Source: Metellina segmentata (taxonomy: Eukaryota; Arthropoda; Arachnida; Araneae; Tetragnathidae). From it: a stretch of 64,000 nt of DNA. Below the pieces are notes generated by a model. It ran no database searches, had not been told where the DNA came from, and worked only from the letters and a program-made list of their open reading frames with translations. Position numbers and translations under genes: made by a program. The stretch's first letter is position 1. Each line of letters opens with the position of its first letter. This document shows positions 25,467-37,170 of the stretch, piece after piece. Location of the stretch: NCBI GenBank assembly GCA_947359465.1, contig OX375874.1, forward strand, positions 94,311,172-94,375,171, written 5' to 3'.

Positions 25467-26640
25467 GTTGAAGTAAAAAAAAGCAAAATCATATGCGAAA
25501 GGAGTGTGACCCGGAAAGTCAAATCAGGATTATACGAATTATTAAGATACTTTCGCCATCGCAGGAGATTGACTCTCCGAAAGGAGTGTTGGTTTGCGAG
25601 AGTAGGCGAGCAGGGGGCGGAGCTCATATTAAAAGAAAATCAAATGTTTTAGCTATCGATTGAATGTAAAATTTTCCACAGATTACAAATTCGCTGAAAT
25701 TTGTATTCCATATTCAACGATCCCGATTTTACAAAAAAGAACAAAACAATGCCCATCAAAATTTTTTTATTTGTTTTGCTTCCCTTTGCGGAACTGTTCG
25801 AGAGCAGGAAATGAAATCTGTAGCGACAATCAAATTCGCATGGGAAAAAATATAAAAGTTACAATTTAAAAATAATTTATTTAAAGAAAATCATATTTTA
25901 GGTAAGGATCTAGTGTAAAAAATTCCGCAGATTTCAAATCCGTTGAAATTTTTACTCTATCTTTAACGATCTAGGATATAGACAGTTGAACTTCATAGCT
26001 TCAGTTGAAACTTTATTGGTTTTGTTTGTCTGCTGAAATCGTTCCTCCGAAAATCAAACGGATGTTTGGAACCATGGAAAAAATCTTTGGAACCATGCCA
26101 ATTTATGATGTCACGTTTTGAGAGGTAAAAAAAAACAGCTTTTGTTTTTTCTTCTTAGCGGATTTCCGATTCTAACGTGTTTTGGTGTACGTTGTTGATT
26201 AGCATAACTTTCTTGCTAGCGATTTTAACTTTGTCACGGGCAAGGACTGTTTGAGGTTTTCTATTTTCACAATCGTTTAAGATAGAGGAAAATTTCAACG
26301 CGCGCGGATTTCAAATCTGCGGATAATTTTACTCCAGATCGTTACCTTAAATGTGATTTTCTTTAAATAAATAATTTTCAATAGTAACTCGTGTCATGTC
26401 GGGTAAAAGTGGGACTCATTCTTAAAATTATTGTTTTTTCTTTTTTATGTTTTCAGTATCAGTAAGGACACGAGAATATCTGTCATGGGGCCCACCGTGC
26501 TGCCTTGCTATAGTAATAAATAAATGCCAATAAACTGATTAAAAAATGTTCTAGTTTAAATTCTAAAATTCAGGCTTTGCACAAATTTCAGGACTAAGTG
26601 GTATAGATCGTCTAAAAACAGACACAGACACTTCCTTTTA
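25467..26640. repeat. Mosaic of Helitron-like fragments
   Basis: A plus-strand terminus GCGAGCAGGGGGCGGAGC lies at about 25607-25624. Interior blocks follow in minus orientation at 25660-26060 and in plus orientation at 26283-26390 (TTTCAAATCTGCGG). A degraded 3' module CTGTCATGGGGCCCACCG lies at about 26482-26510. No gene is present. Confidence 0.5.
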
Positions 26641-27231
26641 CGAGGGCTGTTCAATAAAGAATGATCATAAATTTATAAAAAATAATTTCCTGCACGAATC
26701 CTCTAAATTTTTATGGTCTTTCTCAAAATACTTTCCATTACATGCAATGCACTTATCCCACCTCTTTTCCAGGCTTCAAACACATGCTGGAAGTCATGTT
26801 TTGACAGGTCCTTCGAAATCGCCTAAGCAACTTTTACCATTGCCTGTAATGATGAAAACCGCTTTTCCCGGAGGTGTTTCTCCAAATTCAAGAAAAGAAA
26901 AAAAATCGCATGGGCTACAACAGGACTATATGGAGGATGGGGAACACACGTGACATTGATTTTTGAAAGATCTGACGATTTTTAAAGGCGAAAACAAAAT
27001 TTCAATGCAGTGTATTGCACTTCGCGTGTCACATTCATTTTTGCCGCAGGCAAAAGTAAACCTAGGCGTTCTTGGCCGGCTTCCAAGGCCTCAGCAATGA
27101 CGTCAGGACCGTGAAACTTGCGCTGTCTATACTCCACTTATCCCGCTACACATTCAATATGAATTTTATTTTTCTTGATTTTTTAATTCCCTTTAAAACA
27201 ATTATGATCATTCTTTATTGAGCAGCCCTCG
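26641..27231 (-). mobile_element. Mariner element, internally deleted, inside a Helitron-like 5' end
   Basis: The inverted ends CGAGGGCTGTTCAATAAAG and CGAGGGCTGCTCAATAAAG are each flanked by TA. The minus strand near 26950-26680 reads like a mariner transposase C-terminus (HPPYSP, FFLFLNLEKHLREKRFSS), where SPDLAP would carry the last catalytic D; here it reads SPVVAH. The host Helitron sequence TATAATAGTAGAGA resumes at 27232. Confidence 0.8.
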
Positions 27232-27245
27232 TATAATAGTAGAGA
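27232..27245 (-). mobile_element. Helitron-like 5' terminus, split by the mariner
   Basis: Minus-strand TCTCTACTATTATA starts at 27245. The continuing AAAAGGAAGTGTCTG lies on the other side of the mariner, at about 26640-26625. The body then runs left to about 26500. Confidence 0.6.
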
Positions 27246-27369
27246 TGGTGCAAGGTCCAGAAATGAACAAACTGTGCCCAACTCCAGATAAAACAATTCT
27301 AAATGTAAAAAAAAAAACATTTAAAAAAATTGAGAGTAAAAAGATTTTAGTGCAAAATTTTTGGAAAAT

Positions 27370-27740
27370 TGTAACAATCTCCCGACAGGTGATTACAAAC
27401 ACAGATAAGCTATAAGAACAGTTGTTCTTGTGTTCTAGTTGCTACTGTTCTAGTAGACGAACATCGATGTATGACAGTGGCTATGTTCTGATACGATGAA
27501 GAACATGTAATCTTGGCACTGTTCGGTATAAGAACGTGAATAAGGTTAGATTTACTGTAGACTCTCGGAAGAGAGAGACGTGTCTTTGCACCCGACGGTG
27601 CGGCGTGTACATCTGAAACTTTGTTTTTTATTGTAAAAATAAATGTGCATGTCCAATTTAGGTATGCAATGTCTCTCTGTTCTTGGCCACTGCTACACAT
27701 ATTGTCTAACAAATTAAGACATCGCTCGGTCACTCTGACA
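27370..27740 (+). repeat. Gypsy 5' LTR
   Basis: The LTR is 371 bp, starts TGTAACAATCTCCCGACAGG and ends CTCTGACA. It is homologous to the fragment at 4304-4536. AATAAA at 27640-27645 could be its polyadenylation signal. Confidence 0.65.
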
Positions 27741-28135
27741 TAATTGGTGTCAGAAGTGGGGTTGTGTAGTTGTGTGATTGTGTGGAACAAACGACCATAG
27801 GTGATGCTGTGCCATTTTGGATTTTCGTGAAGAGCAACTGGATTGTTGCTGGACTCGATATACGGACGACGCTCCTGAATTTGTGCTTTCGTTTCGTGAA
27901 GAGCAACCGGACTGTTGCTGGATTCGGGATAGTGAGGTATCCTGCGAACCACACAAGCAGCTTTAGAGAATCCCTGGTGTGAATTCTATCCTCAACGTGA
28001 ATCTTCGACAGATCCGGACACTGGACCGTTGCAGTAATCACCTGGGTGAGTGACGATTAAATATTTTGGCTTTGCGACCCAATTTATATTTAAATGTGGA
28101 AATCGGTGTTAAATGAAGAATATTCAATAGATATA

Positions 28136-29299
28136 CACTGAAGAGCCAAAATATTATGACCATCCCCACATTTTTCAATGAACTCGTCTGGATGACGTGG
28201 AGGGACGTCATTAAGTCAGAATGGAATTTAACTACTGCTGTCGAAGGTAAGTAATCATTCTTGCACTCACTTTTGCGAGTGAAGGGATAGGCTGCTGATC
28301 TAAGCGAATTTGATAGAGTGCAGATCGTAATGGCCCGAAGACTCGGAACGAGTATCACCGAAACTGCACGACTGGTAGGTTGTTCAAGATCTGCCGTTGT
28401 TAGTATTCATGCAAAGTGGATAAATGACGGTGACACCAGCAGTAGACGCCAAGGAGTCATCAAAGAAAAAGGACGTTGGGGACTGTCCCGCTTGGTAAAG
28501 CAAAATCGGCGCGAGACAGTGGTTCAGTTGACAACCCAATGCAATGCAGGTCCAAGCGCAAGTGTTTCGGAACATACAGTTCAGCGGGCACTGTTGAATA
28601 TGGGACTGTGCAGCAGACGTCTCACTCGTGTGCCTCTGTTGACTAAGCGTCATCGTCAACTACGCCTACAATGGGCCCGGGAATATCAAGACTGAACCAT
28701 GGATGAGTGGAAGAGAGTTGCCTGGTCAGATGAATCCCGATTTATTATTCACTACGTCGATGGTCATGTACGCCGGTCTGCCAGGCGAACAGTTGCTCCC
28801 CTCTTGTACAGCAGGTCAAAAAGGCTGGTGGTGGCGGTATTATGCTTTGGGGGACGTTCTCATGGGCGTCTCTGGGACCCGTAGTTGTGGTAGAACAGAC
28901 CATGAACGCTGCGAACTATCTGAACATCATTGCGGATCATTTACACCCTTACATGGCGTCCGTCTTCTCAACTGGAAATGGAATCTTTCAACAGGACAAC
29001 GCTCGATGTCACAAGGCTCGGATTGTGTTGGAGTGGTTCACTTAATGTCCTGGCCACCTAACTCGCCGGATAGAGCACATTTGGTGTGTCATGGAGCTGC
29101 AGCTCAGAGCTCAAACACCATCATGTCCGAATATCTCGACAGTGCGTGACCAGTGCTTAGACATTTTGCACATCCTGTCTCCAGTCATGTATCAAGAACT
29201 TGTGGCATCTATGCCCAGGCGAGTTGCAGCTGTTTTGCAGAACAAAGGAGGCGCAACGTGTTACTGAGTAGGTGGTTAAAACGTTTTGGCTCTTCAGTG
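28136..29299 (+). mobile_element. Tc1-like transposon, 1,164 bp, in Gypsy leader
   Basis: Inverted ends CACTGAAGAGCCAAAA lie at both sides next to TA target duplications (28134-28135 and 29300-29301). The size and gene content fit a full-length Tc1. Confidence 0.88.
28286..29270 (+). pseudogene. Tc1 transposase, broken
   Basis: The N-terminal helix-turn-helix region ([16 protein letters not shown], then VGCSRSAVV) is open from 28318 to 28695. The first catalytic D is in WSDESRF (28699 on) and the second in QQDNARCHK (about 28990). The catalytic E survives as IEHIWCVME near 29070, but in a shifted frame after a small deletion in the SPD loop. Stops occur before the first ATG and after REYQD. 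It is inactive. Confidence 0.85.
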
Positions 29300-29353
29300 T
29301 ATAAGAAACTTTTAAGAATTTTATTAGTGTATATTATTTGTATGGTATATAAA

Positions 29354-29640
29354 ATGGCTTTCCTTGCTAAGGGTAGAAAAGAAGATTTGATCAATTCGAC
29401 TCAGGAATTAAGGGAGGAAATTCCTCCAAACGCTAAAATTATCGAATTAAAAAATTTAATTGTGAATGGTTGAGGTTTCGAGGAGTATTTTGTGAGAGAA
29501 CTACTAAACAGCATTATAAGTGAACGTGAGCAAAGGGAACGTGAACAAAAGGAAGAAAGAGAAAAAAGGGAACGTTAACAAAAGGTAGAAATGGATAGAG
29601 GAAGAAAGGGATAGAATGGAACGTGTTGATTGAAAAGTCA
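29354..29640 (+). pseudogene. Gypsy gag N-terminus, truncated
   Basis: The frame opens with MAFLAKGRKEDLINSTQEL and stops at 29473. The next frame continues with a charged run EREQREREQKEEREKRER. The layout equals that of the gag at 60810-60451 (short start domain, then an R/K/E-rich helix). Sequence similarity ends near 29640. Confidence 0.65.
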
Positions 29641-30338
29641 TCATCAATTATTTTTGATAAAAGAATGTTAGCATCATTTAAGTGTACGGGAAAAAAATTT
29701 AATACCAATTTAACTTCTCTATCGCTTCTACAATTTGACGTAAATATGCATATATGTTGCATCCAACCATATACACCATTTCATATTCGTCGCACTTTTG
29801 CTGAAGTTGATTTTAAGTTTTCGAGTCACTACAAATATTCCCGTGCATTCAATTTCAGTAAAAATGACGAAATTTTGGTGGGTAGTCTTGCATTTAGTTT
29901 TCCTATCAATATGTTTTCATTGAGCCATTCTTTCACCTAGTATGCGATATTTTAGAATTTCATCATCAATATGAGAAGATGGTAAGTTAAATTGTTACAG
30001 CATTTGTTACTAATTTTGTTTGAAGCAAAAACAATTTTTCTTGAAAATTCCACTCAGCGGCAGGTGGAATAACGGAACTTCTGTTAGATATTTAAAGCAG
30101 AGTTGACGTTTGTCTGTTCTCTACACTAATCCACTTTTTGACCAATCCACACATTTGGTACACTTATATTTTAAAACCCTGCGGATATGATAGGCCACAT
30201 ATTAACCGGCGTTCTATTTGTTCAAAGGGGCTAAAAATTTACGGCATTTTTGACTAATTTAATTTGAAGCAAACGGGCACTTTTCCCAGAAAATTCCATT
30301 CAGTGGCGTGTGGAATAACAGAGCTTTTGTTAGAAACA
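29641..30338. repeat. Intergenic with a 244-bp-spaced direct repeat
   Basis: About 95 bp at 29997-30090 recur at 30241-30335 (GAAAATTCCA, AGTGGC/AGCGGC, GTGGAATAAC). No coding potential is seen. The second copy is cut by the Tc1 at 30339. Confidence 0.55.
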
Positions 30339-31754
30339 CACTCATTGCCATAAAAATTTGCGCACCAAGAAATAATTGTGGGAACATAACGAAACTTGGC
30401 ATGAAGGTACATGTTGGCCAGATATGCAAATGATTAGAAATGCAGCGTGATTGCGCATTGCGTAATGCCACTAGAGGGCGTTGAACTTCGTTCTCCTTGG
30501 AGTATAAAACAGGTAAGCAGAGCTTGTTTGAGTGTACTTAATTTTTTGCAAAGGAAACACTGAGGTAGACATGCTGTGACGCCGCCATCGAAGACAATAT
30601 GAGCAGCTGTCAGAGTTCGAGAGGGGAAGAATCATCGGGATGATGGAAGCTGGGTTGTCAGCTCGGCGAGTAGCTCGTCAAGTAAGCCGTTCTGATTTTA
30701 CTGTGAGGAGGTGTTGGGACCAGTGGACAGAAGATACGTCATTTACATGGCGACCAGGCTCAGAACGCACTCGACAGACCAGTTGTCGAGAAGACCGTCA
30801 CATCATACGAAACGCACGCGTAGAGCCAACTGCCTCATTGGCCGCTATCCAGACACAGGCAGCACCTTCACTACGGGCTCCTGTGTCTTCCCAAACCATA
30901 GCAAGGCGCCTGGCTGAAGGACATCTGGTATCGCGGCGCCCATTACGTGTGCTGCCAATGACACCCACTCACCGACGTCTCCGTTTGGAGTGGTGTGGCT
31001 CACGACGGGATTGGACAGCAACGGAATGGAACCAGGTCGTCTTCAGCAACGAATCTAGATTCAATTTGAGCAGTGATGACAATTGTGTTCGTGTGTGGAA
31101 GCCCCCTTGGTGAACGCCTCAATCCTGCCTTCGCTTTACAGCGACACACCGCTCCCACAGCTGGTGTGATGGTATGGGGTGCCATTGCTTACGATACACG
31201 GTCACCCCTAATATTGATCCATGGCACACTGAGAGCCCAGCGGTACGTCCATGAGATCCTTCAGCCACATGTGATGCCACTCATGGCAGGGCTTCCAGGA
31301 GCCATTTTTCAACAAGACAATGCTCGGCCACACACAGCAAGGATGTCACAAGACTGCCTCCGCCACATTACCACCCTTACCTTACCTGCTCGATCCCCAG
31401 ATTTGCCATCAATCCAGCACATCTGGGATCATTTGGGACGGCAAGTTGGACACCCTACGAGTTTGGTCGAACTAGAGGCGCGTTTACAGCAACTGTGGAA
31501 CGAGATGTCTCAGGACATCATACAGAACTTGTATACCTCAATGCTCGCTCGTATCGCATCGTGCATTCGCGCTAGAGTGGGTCCAACAGAGTACTAAAAC
31601 TTCCGTTCATTTGTACTTTTTTCTGCAATAAAAATGATTCTTTTTCGTTGATTTTCTAATCACTTACTTATATCAAAGTAGTACTTACATGTGTAAAATT
31701 TCGTTTCATTTTGATGACTTTTTCTTGGTGCGAAAATTTTTATGGCATTGAGTG
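30339..31754 (+). mobile_element. Tc1-like transposon, 1,416 bp
   Basis: The ends CACTCATTGCCATAAAAAT and CACTCAATGCCATAAAAAT are inverted and about 30 bp long. TA follows the right end at 31755, while the left neighbour reads CA, probably a mutated TA. It encodes a broken transposase of normal length. Confidence 0.88.
30571..31597 (+). pseudogene. Tc1 transposase with frameshift and altered catalytic residues
   Basis: The ATG at 30571 is followed by a TGA at codon 3. The frame then runs through EFERGRIIGMMEAG and the second DNA-binding region to WKPPW*, where a one-base shift near 31110 moves to the frame 31073-31597. The first catalytic site reads VFSNESRF (D to N), the second QQDNARPHTA is intact, and the third reads SIQHIWD (E to Q). 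Total length, about 342 codons, equals the family norm. Confidence 0.88.
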
Positions 31755-32052
31755 TATATCGATATCATTAAAATTAAAAAAAGTAACATTTATTTACAGT
31801 ATTTAATGTTTTTGGTAGTGATGTACATTGTAACACTGTGTCCCACTGTCGGGGTACAGTGTTACGTTATAGTAGCAACAGTTGATATAAAAAATGGACT
31901 TTTATAGAAATTCATTTGAAATTAAATATACAGATATCTAACGATTCCTTAAGCAGGATTAAAACAAAGTACCACATTTTATTAGTTTAGGTATAATTGA
32001 ATTGCTTTAAATGTGAAGAAAAATATGGAGAATAAATAATAACATTTTATAA

Positions 32053-32165
32053 CTAGGGGGCTCCGCCCCCTGCTCGCCGACCCCGGGGTTAGCGAGCAGT
32101 GGTCACATCTGACCCCACGAAAAGAACTGTCACGGGCAACGCCGTACTGGCCACGTAGTGGCTAG
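32053..32165. mobile_element. Two Helitron-like 3' ends back to back
   Basis: The left half read on the minus strand ends GGCGGAGCCCCCTAG. The right half read on the plus strand ends GCCACGTAGTGGCTAG. Both hairpin-CTAG termini point outward and are followed by T, with nothing but about 113 bp between them. Confidence 0.6.
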
Positions 32166-32419
32166 TTAGACATCAGGTGAAAGAAAATTAGAATATAGTA
32201 TATCATCACATCGAACTACATAATCCAGATTGCAACTACTATCATTCAAGGTTTCCTCTCTTTCTTCCATCAAAACATTCTAAAGTATGGACAGTTGTAA
32301 GTTAGGCCTCCACTTGCGATTTCTAGTCGCGGCGATAAAAAAAACCGCTGTCGCAGAAAATCTGGAAGGTGCATACACTGCGGTAGATAAATCGCTGAAT
32401 TCGAATAAAAATTTTTGAC

Positions 32420-32565
32420 TGGCATTGTTTTAATTCTTTTTTGTAAAATTGGGATCGTTAAAGATTGATTAAAAATTTCAACGGATTTGAAATCTGTGGA
32501 AAATTTTAGATTAAATAGTAGATACTTTACATTTGATTTTTTTTTAAATAAATAATTTTAGAATT
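32420..32565 (+). repeat. Helitron-like interior fragment
   Basis: It carries the family block TTGACTGGCATTG ... GATCGTTAAAGATTG ... AACGGATTTGAAATCTGTGG, matching 19700 and 21650. A minus-strand or terminal partner is not seen. Confidence 0.55.
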
Positions 32566-32585
32566 GTATTTTTTTATTTTTGCAA

Positions 32586-32603
32586 TATATATACGCGCGC
32601 GCG
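32586..32603. repeat. Alternating purine-pyrimidine tract
   Basis: A TA run followed directly by a CG run. Such tracts can adopt Z-DNA. It may only be a microsatellite. Confidence 0.5.
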
Positions 32604-32616
32604 AATAAGTTTTTCA

Positions 32617-32915
32617 ATGGATGTCACTGAAACTACTTGTGTGATCGCTCTTTTTTTTCGGGCGAGAAGTAAACGGAGGAAACATCGTTATTGGGTACAT
32701 CCAATAACAAGTCAAAGATTATTGAAAGGGCAGTTTTACAAGTTATTTGAAGATTTATGTGAGCACCCTGCAAAGTTTTTCCAGTATTACCGAATGACAA
32801 AAAGTAGTTTTGACGAATTGTTGGGAATAATTGGTCTATGAATAACATATAATGATTCAACGTAGAGAAAGTCCATACGATCAGAAGAACGTTTGTTAGT
32901 AACTTTATTTAAGTA
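32617..32915 (+). pseudogene. PIF-Harbinger transposase N-terminal fragment
   Basis: The first frame (MDVTETT...) carries RRKHRYWVHPI, KLFEDLCEHPAKFFQYYRM and SSFDELLGIIG, a hallmark of HARBI1-like nucleases. After a stop at 32839 the next frame continues IRSEERLLVTLFKY and is cut at TA 32914-32915 by a Tc1. The DDE region is not found. A possible terminal sequence GTTAGGCCTCCACTTGCGA lies at about 32302. Confidence 0.7.
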
Positions 32916-34199
32916 CACTGCTGTTTGTAAAAAATGCAACACCATGAAGGAATCATCCGAATGAAATGAAATTTGCAGCAAATGTCAATTATAGGATGTT
33001 ATGCAAAGTAGTAAAGTTTCAGAGCCACCACGCATGCGTAGTTTTAGCATCACCCTCTGAACTGATGCTAAAAGCGTATCAATAGAGAGGCTGTAGCGGG
33101 ACGTTGAAAATAGTGCATGGTTATTTTTTAGTGGCGAACGTTTAGTGAGACCTAAGTATGCCTCCACTACGAAATAGGGTGAAATTTCAACAACTTACGG
33201 AGTTTGAACGGGTGAGAATCATCGATCTTCGTGAAGGAGGATTTTCCTATCGCGCAATAGCAGCTCGTGTGCAGCGGAACAGTTCCACAGTGATGTGAGT
33301 TTGGAAGCAGTGGACCGACGAGGACCGGACAACTCGAAAAACTGGGAGTAGACGAATGAAGGTTACGTCAGCGTGCGATGATGGACACCTGGTCCACATG
33401 GCGGTGAATGACCGTACAGCTTCCTCCAGGCAGTTGGAAGCACTTTGGTCAACTGCTACAGGTGTACTAATGTCGGCTTCGTCAATTCGCAGAAGTCTGC
33501 TGCACCGTGGACTGCGTGCAAGGATTCCTTTATACAGGATCCCCTCACACCAAACCATCGACGGTTGCGTCTGCAATTGAGGCCGTGCTCAAAAGAACAG
33601 TCGCTCTCCAGGCCTGAATGTTGTATACGTGACGTCACAGTCGACAGCCTCTCCGCAGCTCTGTTGTTGATGCAACAAACGATCATTCCTATGCGGGACG
33701 CAACATAAACACACGATTTTCGGCAGGTGCTTTTTACTGAATAAGTTTTTAATATTGTAGATTAATTAATATAAATATTGGGTGAAAATAGCACATGCAA
33801 AACAACTTATATTTCATAGAAAAAGCTTTGAATTAATTTCAATGAGAAAAGATCAGTCGAAAGCATACGTTTTGGTTTACATTTTAGATTATCCAGTGTT
33901 TTGAGAAGAAATTGTTCCACAAACAGACAAATTAGAGAAAAACTGAACATCATTAAATTTTCATATAGTTCCATCTTAATATTGAAGTTTACATAGTTAA
34001 ATTTTAATGTTAGAACAGCTTTCCACATCACCTTAGAGGTACTGTTTCAGGATACACTACCATTTAAAAATGTTTTGAGAAGGCGGGTTCCCCAATAGGT
34101 CTATTTCCTTCAATGACAAGACGATTAATATCCTAAAGTTGATAATTTTCGTTTCAAACTCTTTTCACTCTAAACTCGTCATTCTTAATTTTAGTATAA

Positions 34200-36935
34200 T
34201 TATTTAAAAATATATTTGCTGAAGCCTGAAATAGATATACACTGCTTTACAATTGAGACAAAATTATTTTTACATGAGACTTGAAGAACAGAATTTAACA
34301 ATTCCATTTTTTCAAACACCAGGTGCTGTAATAGCTGCTTTTGATTGTTGGCTTTCAAAAATTTCTCTTCAAATTCATTACGAATTAATTTGTTGAAAAT
34401 TTGATATGTCTCCACTAATATTTCTACTGTGTATTTAGTGGGCCATTTCAAGCCTCCTCGATCTAGAAGTGACACATATTTACAAGCAGAGTCAATTTCA
34501 CATTCTAAATCTGTTGCAGTAATAATTTTTGATTTACAAAGATCACATCCTAGTTTCTGGCCAACTTTCTTAGCAACATATCCTGAAACATATATAAATG
34601 CTGGCATTTCTTCTGCTGATATTTCCACATCAGTTGTTGTGTCAAAAATATTATATAATTCTTCATCTATTTCAAATTCTTCTGATGTTTCTGTAGTTGT
34701 ATCAAAGACTTCTAAAGATTTTATGTGAAATTCCCCTTTTTTTTCCGAATGCAAATTTATCCAATTTAAAATTTTAAGCTTATTTTCTAATTCGAATATT
34801 TGTAGGCATGAAACATTGTAATTTCTCCCAGAGATTTGTCGATACTGCCCAAATCTAGCCTCCAGACTATCTGTATGAAATTTTCCTAATAATATATATT
34901 GTGGATGTGATATATTAAAGATGTGATTCACAATATCTATCAAGGATTTTGTGGTAAACTGAAGGGCAAAATGTGTCTCCTTAGACAATTTACCACCTTT
35001 ACCTGGTAATCCCAGTTCTTTCCTTTCATTCAATGGCAATAAAGAAATGTTGTTCCAGGAAACAAGCCAGTCATAAAATTGTTTCAGGAATGTTAAACTC
35101 ATATCATGTATACTCCTAATTGGATCACCAAAAGGGATTTTTCAATCTCTTACCTTTCTCAGAATTTTTCACATTCACTATGTTCCACCATTTTAAAAAT
35201 TGATCTATGAATTCCTTAGTTCCCATGGTATCTTTTACATTTTCTCCAGATCCATGAGCTAAAACAGCACTATTGCTGAAATAGATTTAGGGCCAGTAAA
35301 ACATTTTGTTTTTCAAAAGTAGTAGGAAATAAAACTTTCTGGGATAACTTTGGTGCAATCTTAATCAAATTTGATTTTTCGTGTTCATAAATATCTTTGA
35401 GATCTTGGAGTTTAGCTGATGAGATTTTAGATGTATTATCAGGTGAAGAAAAATACAAAACTTTCCCTGGTGTTTTTTTTCATTAAACCAATTATTTATC
35501 ACAGATTTAATTAATTGAAATGTATCAAATAAAAAGAATAATTTACTATCTGGTTGTATCGGATTAGGTATGTAGTTTACCAGGTTTCCATTGCACATCT
35601 TGGTGAACATATTTCTATTGATTCTATTGTTGTCCGAAATTAAACATTGTATCTGCAGTCATATAGCAGTTTTAGAACCTTAAGTGTTTGACAATAAAGG
35701 TCATCAGAACTAAGGCAACAATTTCTTTATACTTTGAAAATAAAGATGTGATCATGAATGCTTGTATAGTATTAGCTTGTTTATTGACATTTTCTGCTTT
35801 TCCTAGCAGTTTTCCTCCTTTATAATTTAAACTTTGATTTACATAAATTTCATCTATAAGAAGGCAGACAAGTTATTCATGGGGAGATAACATTTCACTC
35901 TTTTTTTGAAGGTACATAACATGATTATTGTTGGAAACACTACTCGGGACCTTTAAAGAATTAGACAGTTTTTTAATGTATACAGGATGAGGTAAAATTA
36001 AAATTTTAGAATTTCGTATAAAACTATAAGCTGCAGGATAGCAAAAATAAAACTTTGCTGCAAGAAGAAGAAACTCTGTTGAATACATGTGTTTCGAAAA
36101 TAATGTTAATTTTAGTTGTTCAATTATTACGCTGAAGTATAAAATTTCATCACTGTCTTCTTGCTGAAAAAATGCATCATTAATCAAATTTATGGAATTT
36201 TCTATTTTCTCGTTTGGTTTGACATTATTAGGTTGGAATCCAACTAACCAACTCAACAAATAATCAAATTTTGTCCATCGATCACATTTATTATTTTTTC
36301 CCAGTATAAACTGGTAAGATTTGGGTTTTAACAGCACAGAATCATGCCGAATTTCGGCAGTTAAATCTTTGTACACTTTCATGGAAACAGTAATACTAGG
36401 ACGCTGGTTAATGTCAAGCCTGTAACATAAGACGAAATTATCTGTTCTAATGTTTAGCCATTCAACACCAAGTTTCTTAGCATAAGTTTCATGAAAAGTT
36501 TCAAAAGAATTAATGGTATCATTCGTGCACCATTCTTCGAACTTTTGTTCATCTCATTTGCAAGGTAGTTTGCCGTTCGGATGGAGATTTTCTGCTGGTA
36601 GATAGCTCATGAGAAAAGTAAGAAGGTTGATTGGGAAAAATTGATGGATATGCATCAGTGGTTAGCTTCGGGATTTTCCTCTGTACTACCAACTCGCTAC
36701 CGTCATCTCTAACAACACGATCTTCCGTAATAATAAATTTTGAGCTTAAATGTCTTATGCATACAACAGCTGTTGAACTAGGAACAAAATTTGCCCTATT
36801 AATGCTTTTAAGCCAGTGGCTTTTTCTGGCAGCATCCTACGGAAAAGTGAATGACGAGATATATGTGTCTATATTTTTGTAATTAGAATTGCAACCAGGT
36901 ACACAGCACGTTCTTCCTTTGCTAATCTTAGTTAA
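34200..36935 (-). pseudogene. P-element/THAP9-like transposase
   Basis: Minus-strand order: a THAP zinc finger (CCVPGCNSNY ... CIRHL, the C2CH pattern) at about 36920-36760 with an internal TAG at 36837-36839; a linker; a 169-codon piece at 36382-35873; the KLSQKVLFPTTFEKQNV region of the RNase H-like domain near 35400; and a 300-codon C-terminal piece at 35102-34200 with HFALQFTTKSLIDI, DSLEARFGQYRQISG and a FIYVSGYVAKKVG ... CDLC tail. Several frame breaks separate the pieces. No start ATG is seen before the THAP finger. Known relatives bind DNA through THAP. Confidence 0.85.
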
Positions 36936-37137
36936 AAGAAGTTAAAACCTATAAAAACATTTCCAATCAGATCTATGCTATAAACAGCAACCAAACAAAA
37001 TCACAACAAATGAAATCCTTCGAGTTTAGCATGAAACAAAAACGAATGCAATATTTAGGCTCTAATGCTCAGTCATGCATAAATGATTGACAAAAATATG
37101 ACTATGAAATAAATCGTTCATGTATAAATTTTAAAAT

Positions 37138-37170
37138 TAAAACATTAAAAAAAAAAAAAAAAAAAAAAAC
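37138..37170. repeat. Long A run
   Basis: A run of about 24 A lies at 37147-37170 inside the P-like element, near its right end. Confidence 0.6.

Larger units (their letters stand above)
27370..29640 (+). mobile_element. Gypsy LTR retrotransposon relic, 5' part, split by a Tc1
   Basis: The 5' LTR spans 27370-27740. After it TTGGTGTCAGAAGTGGG looks like the primer-binding region. The leader contains two 69-bp-spaced copies of CGTGAAGAGCAAC (27822 and 27890). A Tc1 occupies 28136-29299. Beyond it gag starts at 29354. The rest of gag, pol and the 3' LTR are missing. It is related to the Gypsy gag at 60810. Confidence 0.75.

Noticed and set aside
27410..27952. 180-codon open frame on the minus strand
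   Set aside because: It runs antisense through the Gypsy LTR and leader. Its internal repeat SSN-PVALHE merely mirrors a 69-bp duplication on the other strand, and no family features are present.
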